Part shown: one piece after another, positions 36,401-47,006 of the stretch
How positions within the stretch are numbered: the first letter of the stretch is position 1
Layout: each line of letters opens with the position of its first letter
Made by a program: the position numbers and the translations under genes
Notes under the pieces: generated by a model
Databases searched by the model: none
Seen by the model: only the letters and a program-made list of their open reading frames with translations
What the model was told of the DNA's origin: nothing
Assembly (NCBI GenBank): GCA_918807975.1
Contig: OU964932.1
Coordinates: 20,057,501 to 20,121,500, forward strand
Source: Aplidium turbinatum
Taxonomy: Eukaryota; Chordata; Ascidiacea; Aplousobranchia; Polyclinidae
DNA: 64,000 nucleotides
Direction of reading: 5' to 3'

Positions 36401-38264
36401 ATTGGTAAAAATATTCGGTGACCGTACGTTGGACGAAATCACTAACACTCGCCTGTTTCGTTTAAAACAGCGTACACTAATGTGGCGCTTTGATATCGCA
36501 CACTTACCTGGCACAACCAACTGCGCAGCCGATGCTGCCTCACGTCACCCAGTATCATGCGATCTCATTGCTGTAGCGTCGTGTGCAGAAAATAATGTAG
36601 CAGAAATGGCGCTGGTTACTGCCATACAGGCAGATGCCGCCCATGCCTTTTGCTTGCAATGGCCTGAAATCGTTCGGGAAACAGCCGCCGATCCAAACCT
36701 TAGCAAGTTAATGGTAGCTATTGAAACGGGATTCACCTTTCCCAACACCGGCGACATTCGCCCATATCTCCCCTATCGTGACGGGTTCTTTGTTGAAGAC
36801 GACGTTATTCTATATCATGATCGTATTGTTGTGCCACCATCGCTTAGGCCTAGAGTACTCTCAACGTTGCATGCTGGTCATCAAGGTGTGTCTGCCATGG
36901 AACGCCGGGCACGTGCTATAGTATTTTGGCCCGGTATGACTAATGATATCCATGCTATTCGTGACTCGTGTACTTCATGTAATCGTAATGCTCCATCTCA
37001 AGCAGCTCCTCCCCCGACGCCATGTGATCCCCCAGCTACACCGTTTGAGAAAATTTTTGCAGATTATTTTGACTATGGGGGCCGTCACTTTTTGGTCATT
37101 GGGGACAGATTCTCTGGGTGGTCGGATGTATTTGCCACGCCATCAGGATCGAGTGCCGCAGGAGCAGCTGCTTTGACTCAACTCTTGCGCTCGTACTTTG
37201 CCACGTTTGGTGTTCCTGAGGAAATATCTACAGATGGGGGTCCCGAATTTACGGCTGCCGTTACTGAACTCTTTCTTAAAAATTGGGGTGTGCAGCACCG
37301 CATATCGTCATCTTACTTCCCTCAATCTAATGGTCGAGCTGAGGTGGCTGTCAAAACTGTAAAACGCTTGCTCATGACTAATGTGAGCCCAAACGGAGAC
37401 CTGAACAACGATTCCTTCTTACGTGCATTGTTACAGTTGCGAAACACACCTGATCCTGACTGTGACATCTCTCCAGCAGAGATCGTGTTCGGTCACCCTC
37501 TGCGCGACGCATTCGGTTTTGTAAACCGCCTAGTCAAGTTCTCCAATCGTCACATTCGTCGTACATGGCGGGATACATGGAAGGCAAAGGAAGACGCCCT
37601 TCGCCTGCGAGCTGGTCGAACCGATAAGGCGCTGTCTCAGCATACTCGTCCTTTACGTACCTTACAATGTGGAAAACGCGTATTTATCCAAAACCAAAAC
37701 GGCAACTATCCTCGAAAATGGGACAAAGTGGGAATGGTTGTCGAAACGTTGCCGCATGACAAATATGTAGTGAAAGTTGACGGGTCGGGCAGAATCACAA
37801 AACGGAATCGACGTTTCTTGCGAGTAATTCCACATACTAAAGCATGTGCCGATCCCATCCCTCCTCAACCAAACATCATTGCTCACCCACAGAGCCTCCC
37901 ATCATCTTCTTTTGCCCAGCCTCCTGAAACGGACTACTGCCCTCCCCACCCTCCGCATCACGAAATAGGCCCTAGCCCAGAAATTGGAGAATCTCCGATG
38001 TTGCTTCTCGATGCAGATCACAGTCCGCCCGCACTCACCTGCCCGACACCAGCCTCAAGCCCGAAGCTTTGTGAGCCACAGCACTCACCTGAACCTCCAA
38101 AGCAGCCGCTACCTTTCGATTCAGTGGAACCAACCGAACCTACAAGTGGAGTCCCTCACATTGAAAAATCGCCTGTTTTGCGCCGTTCCACGCGGTCCCG
38201 ACGGCCGGCATTGGATTTAGACGCATCCTCTGGTCAATGGGTAATCAAGGGGTCGAGCTCGTAA
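33465..38264 (+). CDS. gag-pol: Gag-Pol polyprotein (single ORF), Ty3/Gypsy type
   Basis: 1,599 aa, uninterrupted, ATG 31 nt after the PBS. N-terminus: a C2H2-like set (C6, C11, H30, H34), then a Gag region. A CPKC...CLEC four-cysteine zinc ribbon-like cluster at 269-297 stands where many Gags have a CCHC knuckle. Protease: DTGA at 398-401. Reverse transcriptase: about 590-800, with RMVITRKNDGSPRRTVDLS and the catalytic CVDD at 748-751 (usually YVDD). RNase H: about 893-1030, with D898, E950, D976 (TDHKPL) and D1023. Integrase: zinc domain H1136, H1139, C1169, C1172; catalytic D1200, D1257 and E1293, with 35 residues between the last two. The C-terminal tail (1455-1599) is Pro/Ser-rich and ends near RRSTRSRRPALDLD; no chromodomain is evident. 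It directs synthesis and integration of the element's cDNA. There is no gag/pol frameshift, so processing must come from protease cleavage. Confidence 0.95.
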   Translation: MVVITCAFPNCNFETADVPEAVACVVLQSHTYSHAATTRNAPAPVNLGPKLNRPTVDIGVSPEEWSVFTRRWKAFKEGCSIPDEAASVQLFQCTGQALGDSLLQADAETVSKPVDELLLAMRQLAVIPVATGVLRSEFMAMHQMRDEKFRAFAARARGKADICAFTTKCSCGLKVSYTDHMIRDTLLSGISDSEIRREMMGMDKVLSIPINDIIALVEIKEMARNAVPSHDVSAVSTFKRKKSQSPIPRDRGHIQAAPSSPNWSQKTHCPKCNRLFNRYREGPRGWNTTPYSLCLECFRSSRHKNKWGAPPKDASVGALCVAPTVPQIGTFASTQTDIAARDPMFSTIRGPHHTFQKGHWTPSRMREHPTVRVDISMDDSCHQGRYTSVIAQVTAIADTGAQINVWSLKNFVQSGFGQETLVPAPNLIAANRSTISITGAFRAIIRGTAHGCNVERRCMIYISPDVDKLYLSHDTLLHLGALSPKFPTLGEHQIKQEMAHNLIEPEINVVRLVNGGCTVPSKQLESCTCPQRGAVPAPPTKLPFPCTPENNDKMANWLLQRYAASTFNTCPHRALHCMAGPPIEIHVDPNAKPVAVHTPASIPLHWQEKVHADLLRDEALGILEKVPHGEPTTWCHRMVITRKNDGSPRRTVDLSPLNKFCQRETFASEAPFQLSRRVPGNTWKSVTDAWNGYHSVPLRPSDRHLTTFITPFGRWRYTRAPQGFLSSGDGYNRRFNTILTDFVRKERCVDDTVFYDSQLEEHWWRTIKFLTLVGRAGIVLNPDKFQFAQRTVDFAGFRISEAMVEPLPKYLLAIQEFPVPNNITDIRSWFGLINQVGNYAQLRDLMAPFKPFLSPKHKFEWSQELDSAFAASKSAIVDAIRHGVEIFDPCRRTCLRPDWSNKGIGYFLLQKHCVCASTIPDCCSSGWKVTLAGSRFLSSAERRYAPIEGEALAVAWGLEQTKYFTQGCDNLVIVTDHKPLVKIFGDRTLDEITNTRLFRLKQRTLMWRFDIAHLPGTTNCAADAASRHPVSCDLIAVASCAENNVAEMALVTAIQADAAHAFCLQWPEIVRETAADPNLSKLMVAIETGFTFPNTGDIRPYLPYRDGFFVEDDVILYHDRIVVPPSLRPRVLSTLHAGHQGVSAMERRARAIVFWPGMTNDIHAIRDSCTSCNRNAPSQAAPPPTPCDPPATPFEKIFADYFDYGGRHFLVIGDRFSGWSDVFATPSGSSAAGAAALTQLLRSYFATFGVPEEISTDGGPEFTAAVTELFLKNWGVQHRISSSYFPQSNGRAEVAVKTVKRLLMTNVSPNGDLNNDSFLRALLQLRNTPDPDCDISPAEIVFGHPLRDAFGFVNRLVKFSNRHIRRTWRDTWKAKEDALRLRAGRTDKALSQHTRPLRTLQCGKRVFIQNQNGNYPRKWDKVGMVVETLPHDKYVVKVDGSGRITKRNRRFLRVIPHTKACADPIPPQPNIIAHPQSLPSSSFAQPPETDYCPPHPPHHEIGPSPEIGESPMLLLDADHSPPALTCPTPASSPKLCEPQHSPEPPKQPLPFDSVEPTEPTSGVPHIEKSPVLRRSTRSRRPALDLDASSGQWVIKGSSS

Positions 38265-38285
38265 GTCTACAGTTTCGCCTTACGA

Positions 38286-38296
38286 GCTGGGGGGGA
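38286..38296 (+). promoter_or_regulatory. Polypurine tract
   Basis: The run GCTGGGGGGGA sits directly before the 3' LTR, where plus-strand cDNA priming occurs in LTR retrotransposons. Confidence 0.8.
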
Positions 38297-38546
38297 TGCA
38301 CAAATGCCTGCAGTTAGCATGCTTCCTTGATTACTTCTGCACTCCTTTTGTCACGTGTACTCCGCGAGGCAGTACTCTGTTTTATTCGTATCATTTCATT
38401 CTGGCAGGCTAGCGAACAACAGCTTCTTTTGTTCTAGTTCTAGTGTTGAGTTTAACAATCTTACGTTGTGTATTTTGTTGCAGAAATTGCGATTCGATCA
38501 TTTTTCTTTTGTTAATACATTCAAGAAAAATAACCGTCTTTGTTCA
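38297..38546 (+). repeat. 3' LTR
   Basis: 250 bp, matching the 5' LTR, followed by the TSD ACACC. Confidence 0.95.
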
Positions 38547-38702
38547 ACACCATGTTGCATTCCAAGTATGTTTCATCCCATGTGCTATGAGACTATTCAT
38601 CAAGCATTGGTGCGGTGAGGAAGTCAATCGAATCTCGTTGACGTCGGGATATGTGCAGATTATCTTTTCAATGTATGTTAGCTTGTTTCACAATATAAGA
38701 GC

Positions 38703-38748
38703 GTAGACGTTGAATCAATGTAAAAAGGACAGATTTCGCTGGTTGGGT
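38703..38748. repeat. Palindromic MITE family, right half
   Basis: GTAGACGTTGAATCAATG...GATTTCGCTGGTTGGG; the left half is absent. Confidence 0.6.
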
Positions 38749-38754
38749 ATACCT

Positions 38755-40300
38755 GGCCTTAACAAACTGACATTCACATCTATCTAAACCAGTTGCTCCA
38801 AACTAAAAACCTAGTGACGTGTGAACAGGTCAAGATTAGATCCTTTGTAAATATTTTGTGCGGATTTCAAAAGATAGCTTATGATATTCTTAGGCAAGAA
38901 ATTGTTTACAGCAATTTAAAAAAACTAAATTAGCACGAAAATATGATAATTGGGTTCGTCAGCGCTCGGCTACGAAAGCTTCGTTGAAAATATAATGTCA
39001 GCTATGTTGAAAACAAATAGCTTTTATCACTTGTTTCATGGAGAAATGTGATGCGAGTTGGAGAGAGAAATTTCGCTCAACTTTTTATGACACCCCACGA
39101 GAACTTTCATTGAGAGAAAACTGTACCGTCTACAATTTTCAGGCAAAAGGCATAAAAATCAAATTTAAATTTTGATTTTTCTAGCAGGGGAAAAAACAGT
39201 GCAAGAACTAGACTTTTCTAGTCTACATTCTGAGATGTGTATAATTGGCAACAAGCGACTATACAACAATATGAATTCCTTCTCGTCGTAATTTAATATG
39301 CTTCAATCATTTGGAATTAAGAAAAATTAGTGAATCAAACACAATAGATAAGCGGAAAACAATGCGGCTATTCTCTATTTGGAACAAGAAGGAGTGCGTC
39401 TCATCATTATCAATTGACAAAAAGCGATTGACGAGTGAATCCTTCAACGTCAAATTCATTTTGTTTTTCACAATAAAGATAAAACATGACCCATTGTCAA
39501 CATCGGCCAGTGCCTGTTCTTTAAAACATGACGTCAATTGATGACAACCAAGATATGACATCAAGCTCTGTCAAAGTGTCACCTGACAATTGTTGAAATT
39601 CAACTATATAGCCTATATCGAGTGCCTTGGTCTTTTTTTCAAATTGCATGAACGTCTGCAAACAATGAAATTGCATAACTAAAGAACCTTGACTGGGTTA
39701 CTCAGATTGAAAGCGAAGTATTTGCTGTCAGACTGGTAAAATTTGCACCAACAGTTTACCATCTAGCGATGCTGTATGTACGCACAAAGAACGCTTTGCA
39801 AAATTTATCAGAAAATAATAAAGTTTACAATCCGAGCTTCAACTTGCGGTAATTTTCCACATGACATGCATGGGTAATGAAGCGGAACACGTAAAAACAA
39901 ATACGCTGCTTCATAAAAATTAGCAGACTATCAAACTTGAGACAAGCTTACTGCCTTACTATAGCTTCCGAATTATGTTTCAAAAAGCTAAAATAGCTAA
40001 TGCAATTTTGGTAGAGAGATCGAACCTAGGTCCTACTGAACGTTGAGCGGTTACTCTTACCATTCGACCACGCATGCGGCAATATTCATCAATTTATCAA
40101 CGAAGCAAGAATCGCCAAAGCAAATTACAAACTTCATTTCCATGTTGAACAAAACAACGATGCCTTAGGCAGAAAATACATGTACGTTTGGAAACCTTTA
40201 GATCTTTACACAGAATTTCGAACCATCTATCCACTACAATACTACATGCAATCCTACTAAATGATTGTAAACCGTCGTAAATCAATCAGCTTTTAAATGT
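38755..40300. other. Region downstream of DNAJC17
   Basis: I looked here for an exon encoding the missing C-terminal tail of DNAJC17 and found none. Holds a degraded palindromic MITE core near 39650 and the tRNA-like fragment at 40018. Confidence 0.4.
40018..40080 (-). repeat. tRNA-like fragment (degraded SINE head)
   Basis: On the - strand GTGGTCGAATGGTAAGAG is box A-like and CTAGGTTCGATC is box B-like, with correct spacing. The T-stem and acceptor stem do not pair, so a functional tRNA is unlikely. Confidence 0.4.
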
Positions 40301-40304
40301 ATTT

Positions 40305-43300
40305 TCACATACAAAAAACTACTACTTGGTATAATGATTCACCAACCTGTTTCGTCAACCCTGCAGCACCATCTGACGGATTAAAGTTAGGAGACATTCG
40401 ATTAAGGGAAGGCGCACTTGCTTCAGATGGCTTGCCGGTAAGCCAAGATATTTTCAGGGGGTTGCTTGGGATGCCGAGTTCTGCTTCACAGGCCAGCACC
40501 TGCAACAAGTTCAATTATTACCTCACAAAAGACAAGTGCAGTTTCTGTAAAAGTTTTCTAATTTCAGTTCAAGTAGCAAACGCGAGTCCAAGTGACATTA
40601 AATACTTTCATAATATTGAAAACTGTCACAAGTTGCGACCCATAGTTTGGGAAGTCCTGACCGAGTACAAACAACTCACAGCGGAATTGACATCATCAAA
40701 TTCCACCACAGCAGATCCGAGCTTCTTTCTGGACAGCAGCAGGGCGGTGACGTCACCGTACTGCAATGACGTAAAAAAAAGTAAAAACGTCGTCATTGCA
40801 AACATCCGGGAAACAGAATGATCAAGATTTAATAAGTTATTTGTAACTACAGGAACAATGACTTCACAGAAGTTTAAAAACTAACAAAAAGTTGGTCAAG
40901 AAGAGCGAGAAATAGTCGATAAATCAACTAATCCTCGACTCCTGCTGTCTTTTTCTCTTAGTGATAAAGCTTCCAGTGCACATTCATGACGTGAAAGCGA
41001 TGCAAGTCTAGTGACCATAGCATAAACCAGTTAGATGAATAAAAAAATTTGACAATGTGGCATCTTCAGATGAAAATGTACACAGGGGAAGCCAAATTAA
41101 AAAAAAAAAATTATTTTCTATTCCCAACCACAAACCAGTCGTTTATTACATTGATTATAAACAATGATTATTTGCTAGCTGGGGAGTAACCCACACCTTT
41201 TAAGTTTTACAGGGCAATATTTTGAAACATGTTACAGAAATTGTTGACCTTTAAAAACATTTTTGTCAACAAAGACTCCGAGTAGCCGCCATTAGAGGCG
41301 TCTCCTTTGTTGGATTTCCACTTCAGTTTCAGCCGAGCTGGCTCACTTGGTTTGTTAAGTTGCTGCTCTGCACCTGCAAGAACAAGAACTGCAGTTATTG
41401 CACCTTGTGTAATTGAGCAGTGATAATTATCACAATGCAATGAAGTTTTATTTTAAAAGTGAGAGTAAAAGAAATAGAACTTAATCAATTTTAGTAGCAC
41501 AGTGGTTAAGCGCCTGATTCAAGATGAAGAGCTTGAGCAACGCATTTCAGGACTGCCTTCCATTCAGCGGCACCTAGTAGATGAAATAATTTCCCGACAG
41601 CAACACTTCAACAATCGAAAACTTCACTCTGTCAATCTCGGTAACCGGCCCTGCGTCAAAAGCCTCTACAAGTATGCGAAACTACCAGGATAAGGATAAC
41701 CAATCAAGGCTTTGTTAGTCCGAAGATAAAGATTCAAAAGCCAAATCAAACCAAACAGCTGCCGAAACAATAACAAGCCTAAACTCACGAGACTCAACAT
41801 TGTGCAAAACGCAATCTCCAATGCCCCTTTTTTACTATGCAAGGCACAAGGCAAAATAAACTGAAGTATCATTGATAAACATCGATTTGGAAGCATTACG
41901 TTGTCTCTCTTCTTTCATTTGTTCTCTCATTTTCCTTTGCTCTTCTTGTAAAATCCTTGATCCTTCCTCCCGAAGACGTTCAATCTTGGTTGCATGAAAC
42001 AGATTGGTGAGTTTACTAAAGTAGTTTGACACATAAAATAGCACCTCGTTAATCAAATTGCTATGTCTGTCTTGATCATGTCAACAATTATGATTGTCTA
42101 ACAAAACAATACCCATAGTTGGAGCAATACGACACCAACAAAAAATTCCATTCTAATTTAACTCCATTTTAAATCAAATGAAAGGTCTTGAGCAAGAGTC
42201 TGTAAACTAAATGCATATTACATTTTTCCACTTCTAAATTTTTGTAAATATGTTTAAGCCAATTAAGCCATGTCAATCAACCTCTTGTTTCAATGTCCTC
42301 TTCGCTTGCTTTTTTTCATTCTGTTCCGCGGCTCGCTCTCTTGCTTCTAAATCTAAAAATGCAGACACGGTTCAGTGATCACAGCTTTGTCACGGAACAA
42401 GTTCGACCTCGTAAAATTGCACGCAGGTTCAAAGAAGTTAGTTGATTTCTACACAAAATATCTTCTGAGGGACAAATGCGCGATGATTGTTTCACTCTCC
42501 ACATACAAGAGGCTGAAAAAACAATAACCTAGCTTGACTTTTTTCCTTTGGGAATCTAATCGATCCACTCTATCCTGAGCTGCTTTTCTTGCTCTTCGCA
42601 GATGGTCGTAGGCAGCCTGTAAGACAAGTACAATGGTATTGGTTGCAAATGTTTAAAGCATTATGTCATCATTTTGTGAATTAAAAACCTCAAAGTAGTG
42701 AACCATATCTCACTGGTCATCAATATTCAAATAAGAAGACTGTTAGCTGATGCTGAGAACGTACTTTCCCTGACGTTAACTCAAAGAAGAGCCAAGTTAG
42801 TATTTACTACTTCAGCATGTGCAATCCCATTCATGTTAATCTGTGTACGAATAGCTATAAATTTGTAAAGTCTTTTAACTTTCTCATGCAAAAAATATGT
42901 CACCCCAAGTGGGATGGATGTGGTAACAAGGTCATTTTTGTTCGGGTGAGCATCTTTTGAAATGAAAGTGCACGATTAATGTCAGGTCATGAAAAACTAT
43001 TCCCGGCAGCAACTTCCGATCATCATTGTCATTATCTTCAGATTACTCCGTTGGTCTCTCAATTAAACATATTATGCTACTTCAAGTGGAGTGAATTCAT
43101 TTTAAATTTACAACCTGTTTAACCCATTGCGGGATCGTCCAAAGGTGAAAACACCTTCTGACAATCCCACACAGGGTGAAACAGGCTGTAAAAGTTACTT
43201 TGATAACAGTGGCTCAATCTACTTGAATTAGCTTTGCCTAGCATTACGCTTGGCAAAGAGCACTTTTTAGTGGTTGGTATTAATACCACTTATTGTTTTA

Positions 43301-46300
43301 ATTAATTTTTGCCATTGTGATTGATGTGATTACCGAATGTGTAAGAGAAGATTCATTGATGGAGATACTGTACGCGGAATCGCGGATGATTTAGTTTTGT
43401 TGAGCGACACAATGGACGAGCTGAGAGAGAAATTTGAGAAGTAGAAGGAGTCGCTTCAATGTAAAGGTATGCGTGTCAATATCAAAAAGACAAAGGTCAC
43501 AATTAGTGGAACGGAAGGGGAAATCACAATGAGCAAAATTGACCCATGTGGCGTATGTGGAAGAAGAGTGATGGCAAATTCTGTTATGTGTATGAAATGC
43601 AGGAAGGGGGTGCATGGAAGATGTGCAAAGATGAAGAGAGTGACATGCAGATTCGGAGATGGTTTTGAATGTGAAAGATGCAAGAAGATTGAAGAAGGAA
43701 TGGTTGGTCCTGTTGAAAAGCTGAATGATGAAGTTGAATCAGTGAATGCCTTTTGCTATCTAGGAGATAGAATGAATATCAGTGGTGGTTGTGTAGCGGT
43801 GGTGACTTCAAAGTGCAAGAGTAAGGTTTGGTTGGGTCAAATTCAGAGAGTGTCGAGAGTTGTTATGTGGTAGAAGATTTCCGTTGAAAAAGAGAGGAAG
43901 AATTTATATTATACATACTAGTTGTATGAGATCTGCACTGCTGTACAAAAGTGAGTACGAAAGTGCCTTTTCCATGTTTTCTTGGGTCTTCCTCGTTTTC
44001 TACAACCCTCCCCTTGCAACTCCAGCACTCTTCTCAAAACATCATCTTCATTGCTTCTCAAAATACACCCATACCACCTCACTCCATTTACTTTCGCTAA
44101 CTTATCAACATTCTCATTCAACCCAAACAGGTGTATAAATTCGTCGATATTCATTTTGTCCATCAACTTCACACTGCTCTCACCATCTCTCTCAGTTCTT
44201 CTTAAAATCGCCAATTTGTTTTCCCGTAAGCACCATGTCTCACTTCCGTACAGCATTGCAGATCTCACGTAACTAGTATAAATTCTTCCTCTCATTTTCA
44301 ACGGAAATCTTCTAGCACATAACAACTCTCGACACTCCCTGATATTCACCCAATCAAACCTTACTCTTGCAGTCACTGCAGTTTCACAACCACCACTGGC
44401 ATTGAATTTATCTCCTGAATAGCAAAATGCATTCACCGATTCAACTTCGTCATTCAGCTTTACAACAGGACCAACTATTCTTCTTCAATCTTTTTGCATC
44501 TTTTACATTCAAAACCATCTCCGGACCTGCATGTCACCCTCTTCAGTCTTCATCTTTGCGTTTCGTACACATAACAGAATTAACATAGTTTGTGTGCAAG
44601 ATTAAGTTACTTTTTGGTTCAAACTCACCCTTGCTCCAACATCTGAAAGAATTTTAAGAACTTCCGCCAACTGTTGAAATAATTCTGCTGCAAAATGAAT
44701 ATTAATCATTATTATCACATAAGAAATAAAATGCAACCATCATAAAATGATGATAAAACATTAAAAAAAGGTTGGTTGTCATATCTGGAAAACTTGAGAA
44801 TGACTTAGCACAGTTTGAAGTAGATGACTTGTCACATGCAAGATGGTTGACACTTGCATGTCGCATTTTGAGATACACTTCCCAAACAAAGCCGAGCAAA
44901 ATTTTGAGAATTCTGTTAGAATTTTGTTTAAAAGTCTACTTCTTAATTTGGTTTGATATCAAGCTTAACTCTGAAATAAATAAGTAGCTGTCAACTATTT
45001 TCGCATGCTCAAACGAATCAACCAATTTCCCTAGAAGCAAGCAAGAGACATTGCATCAAAAACTTTGATACGTAATGGCTTTTCAGCTCACTCCGAAAAC
45101 ATTCTTCTTTCGATGATGGCTGATGATGATGATACAATTCGATCGCAAGCTGTCAATATTGTGCTAACGCTACGCAGAAGCAAAAATGTTGAAATGATCC
45201 CAGGTGATGAAAGTGCAAAGGCGAAATCTATTGCAGAGAGGAGAGTAACTGTTCGAAAATTTATCATACTGGAAATCAATATCAACGCCGAGTTCTACCA
45301 CAACATAGTAACTTTTGATGAAATTCATGTCACAGGAACCTCCCGCAACCAAAGTCATGCATGATGATGCAATACAAAATTTCAAAACAAACCAGCTTGA
45401 ACTTGATCACCCATGCCACAATCAAGCTGTAAGTGTAAAGCGTCATGTGAAGCTCGTAACGCAGAAGCTTCCATACATGTGGCTGGGTTCGAAAGACGGG
45501 ATGGTGTGATCTGGCAAAAGATCAAATCACGGAAGTTGATGCCCTCTTTCAACACCAAAAACCAATTTTACTGCTGAATACGATTGCATAAAAACCACTT
45601 GTTTTTTCGTTATAATTACCACAGGCATAACGGGAACCTAAATATGAGGGAGGCAAAATATTTTGTGACATTTTTTGAAATGTTTAAAAGTGCAATTAGA
45701 TTTTCATTTACAAGCAATGGGATTTTCATTAGGTGCTGCTTGACTTGAAAACCTGTCAGTGGTCCCTTCGCAGCCTTCCCGTTGTTGCTGGTTAGTTCAT
45801 GCTCAATTTAAATTTTGATTGTTTGTGTAATAATTAATTATTATTGTACGTAGTGTGACTTGTTGGCAAAAACTGTATCTCTCTCTCAATAATTTCATGC
45901 CTTTCAACCATTGAAATGTCATCTTAAATGCATCAAAACATTAATTTCATACTTAGTTCAAACTTCAGTTCCTCATCAATGCTACAGATAAGAATATTTC
46001 GATGTTCAATACACCTTTTCTCAAACAACAATCCAACCAATTGCTGAAATTTAGTATTTTGGCTGTTGAAATTCGTTAACTATATATGATGTTGTATATA
46101 TGCAAAAATACCACAAAACTGTATTTTTGCTGTTTATTCAAATTCTACTAGCAATAGAAGAAAAAGTTCTCTTAGAATAGATAGAAATATGGGACTTCTG
46201 AATCTTTTAAGCCATTAAACAGGATTGTAGCACCAGTAGAAGTGGAGATAGAGCAATTTTGACCTCCCGTGACCTTTGACCTCAGGTAGGAGGGTCAATT

Positions 46301-47006
46301 TAGGGGTAGGAGAACCAAAATTATGTTCAGGGTTGTTTTTTAGGCCCAAAGACAACATTACAACACCTTAAATCAAAATCCAAAGCATTAAGTGAAATTC
46401 ACTCCACCCTAGTATACAAGTCCCCCCTACCCCCCTTGGTAACTCACGACAAAGACAGGACTCGACCAAACATATAGGGTGAAACCACTTTACCTTTGCT
46501 TTACTGTTCACACACTTCAATCCACATGTTTTGGTCAATTCCTCTTTGTCATGAGTTACCAAGGGGGGGACTTGTATACCAGCTCCAAATTATATTACTG
46601 TATTTCACATTTAAGTTGGATAGACTTGTATATATACAGCAAATGTATTTATTTGATTCATTTTTCAAACTTGTTTTATGTAAAAGTATGACTTTAATTT
46701 GTACTAAATCTTGAAATATAAAGTTAAAAGCTTCCAAATCTTGAAATATAATGTTGAAAGCAATTGTGAATGCTTAGAATAATCTAGGATCGTCACATGC
46801 AAGTTTTCAGCATCACAGCATAAATTAAGTTTGTACAACAAACAACGACTCTCAAGATGTAAGGAAGAATTGATGTTGCGATTTAATAGTTCAATTATGC
46901 TCAAAAGAACACATGACATAAAGCTTAATATAATACCTGCTTTTGGGTCATCGGGATTTTTGTCAGGATGGCATTTCAACGCTTTCAATCGATATGCCTT
47001 TTTTAT
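40305..47006 (-). CDS. DNAJC17: DNAJC17-like J-domain and RRM protein, eight recognised exons, first exon missing
   Basis: Exons in transcript order: 46937-47006, 44629-44687, 42529-42616, 42282-42352, 41900-41984, 41249-41373, 40680-40760, 40305-40499. Every junction has GT..AG and phases agree, giving 257 aa without exon 1. Exon 2 is the J-domain helix II/HPD loop (KALKCHPDKNPDDPKA). Exon 3 gives AELFQQLAEVLKILSD, and exon 4 AAYDHLRRARKAAQDR. Exons 5-6 are a charged coiled coil (DLEARERAAEQ, IERLREEGSRILQEEQRK). Exons 7-9 form the RRM: LKLKWK, YGDVTALLLSRKKLGSAVVEF and NPLKISWL. Each block aligns with human DNAJC17 (304 aa). Known role: spliceosome-associated J-protein (relative of fission-yeast Cwf23), nuclear. 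Introns hold SINE, MITE and LINE insertions but no exon is damaged. Odd points: the MDLYALLG first exon was not found up to 49.6 kb, and the C-terminus stops soon after GESLY, lacking the MRMRQAAERQ tail. A further 3' exon is possible. Confidence 0.9.
41123..41183. repeat. Palindromic MITE family, centre-deleted, in DNAJC17 intron 7
   Basis: CCCAACCACAAACCAGTCG...TTACATTGAT...AATGATTATTTGCTAGCTGG, then GG. Confidence 0.55.
41493..41745 (+). repeat. tRNA-derived SINE in DNAJC17 intron 6
   Basis: Box A-like TAGCACAGTGGTTAAG at the start, box B lost, then the same body as 51580-51795 (CACTTCAACAATCGAAAAC, CAAGTATGCGAAACTACCAGG). Lies between exons at 41900 and 41373, opposite to the gene. Confidence 0.6.
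43107..43193. repeat. Short hairpin
   Basis: Imperfect inverted repeat with a 4-base loop: TTTACAACCTGTTTAACCC...CCAAAGGTG, AAAA, CACCTTCTG...GGGTGAAACAGGCTGTAAAA. In DNAJC17 intron 3. Confidence 0.5.
43347..43958 (+). pseudogene. LINE reverse-transcriptase fragment, sense (in DNAJC17 intron 3)
   Basis: Reads GIADDLVLLSDTMDELREKFEK, a RT active-site ADD block, in parts; then a stop, KGMRVNIKKTKVTISG, and a cysteine finger (CGVCGRRVMANSVMCMKC, then HGRC). It goes on through VNAFCYLGDRMNISGGC to RRFPLKKRGRIY in a shifted frame. This order is typical of a widespread invertebrate LINE ORF2 C-terminal half. At least one stop and one frameshift, truncated at both ends. Confidence 0.75.
43959..44575 (-). 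pseudogene. LINE reverse-transcriptase fragment, antisense partner
   Basis: On the - strand: VNAFCYSGDKFNASGGC, RRFPLKMRGRIYTSYVRSAM, YGSETWCL, LAKVNGVRWYG and KRGRPKKTWKR. This is the same LINE family as the adjacent + fragment and covers the overlapping plus the more C-terminal part. The finger region upstream (to about 44575) is frameshifted. It abuts the + fragment tail to tail. Confidence 0.75.
45065..45590 (+). pseudogene. Decayed transposon-associated reading frame
   Basis: Frames chained by shifts near 45330 and 45460: RSQAVNIVLTLRRSKNVE; EPPATKVMHDDAIQNF; HPCHNQAVSVKRHVKLVT; then RRDGVIWQKIKSRKLMPSFN. The PCH-QAV(E)R-VKLVTEAS...RDG-I--K--SR--MP pattern is one I associate with a repetitive invertebrate transposon-derived protein. 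The assignment is from memory. In DNAJC17 intron 2, opposite strand. Confidence 0.4.
46412..46580. repeat. Hairpin MITE in DNAJC17 intron 2
   Basis: Arms of about 55 bp: AGTATACAAGTCCCCC...CTTGGTAACTCACGACAAAG, mirrored by CTTTGTCATGAGTTACCAAG...GGGGACTTGTATAC. Loop about 60 bp. Confidence 0.65.

Larger units (their letters stand above)
33169..38546 (+). mobile_element. Complete Ty3/Gypsy LTR retrotransposon with putative self-primed PBS
   Basis: The element runs from TG of the 5' LTR to CA of the 3' LTR (5,378 bp) and is flanked by the 5-bp TSD ACACC (33164-33168 and 38547-38551). The 250-bp LTRs look identical by eye, so the insertion is recent. Order is LTR, PBS, one gag-pol ORF, polypurine tract, LTR. 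The domain order PR-RT-RNaseH-IN is that of Ty3/Gypsy. No stop or frameshift is seen, so it could be active. The clade is unresolved; RT and IN resemble the invertebrate K02A2.6-like group rather than a chromodomain-bearing chromovirus. Confidence 0.95.

Noticed and set aside
34111-38220. Many shorter frames inside the retrotransposon
   Set aside because: Shadows of the 1,599-codon gag-pol frame.
40018-40080. Functional tRNA gene on the - strand
   Set aside because: A and B box-like motifs are present, but the T-stem and acceptor stem do not pair.
40297-40821. 174-codon + frame
   Set aside because: Antisense shadow of the last two DNAJC17 exons and the intron between them.
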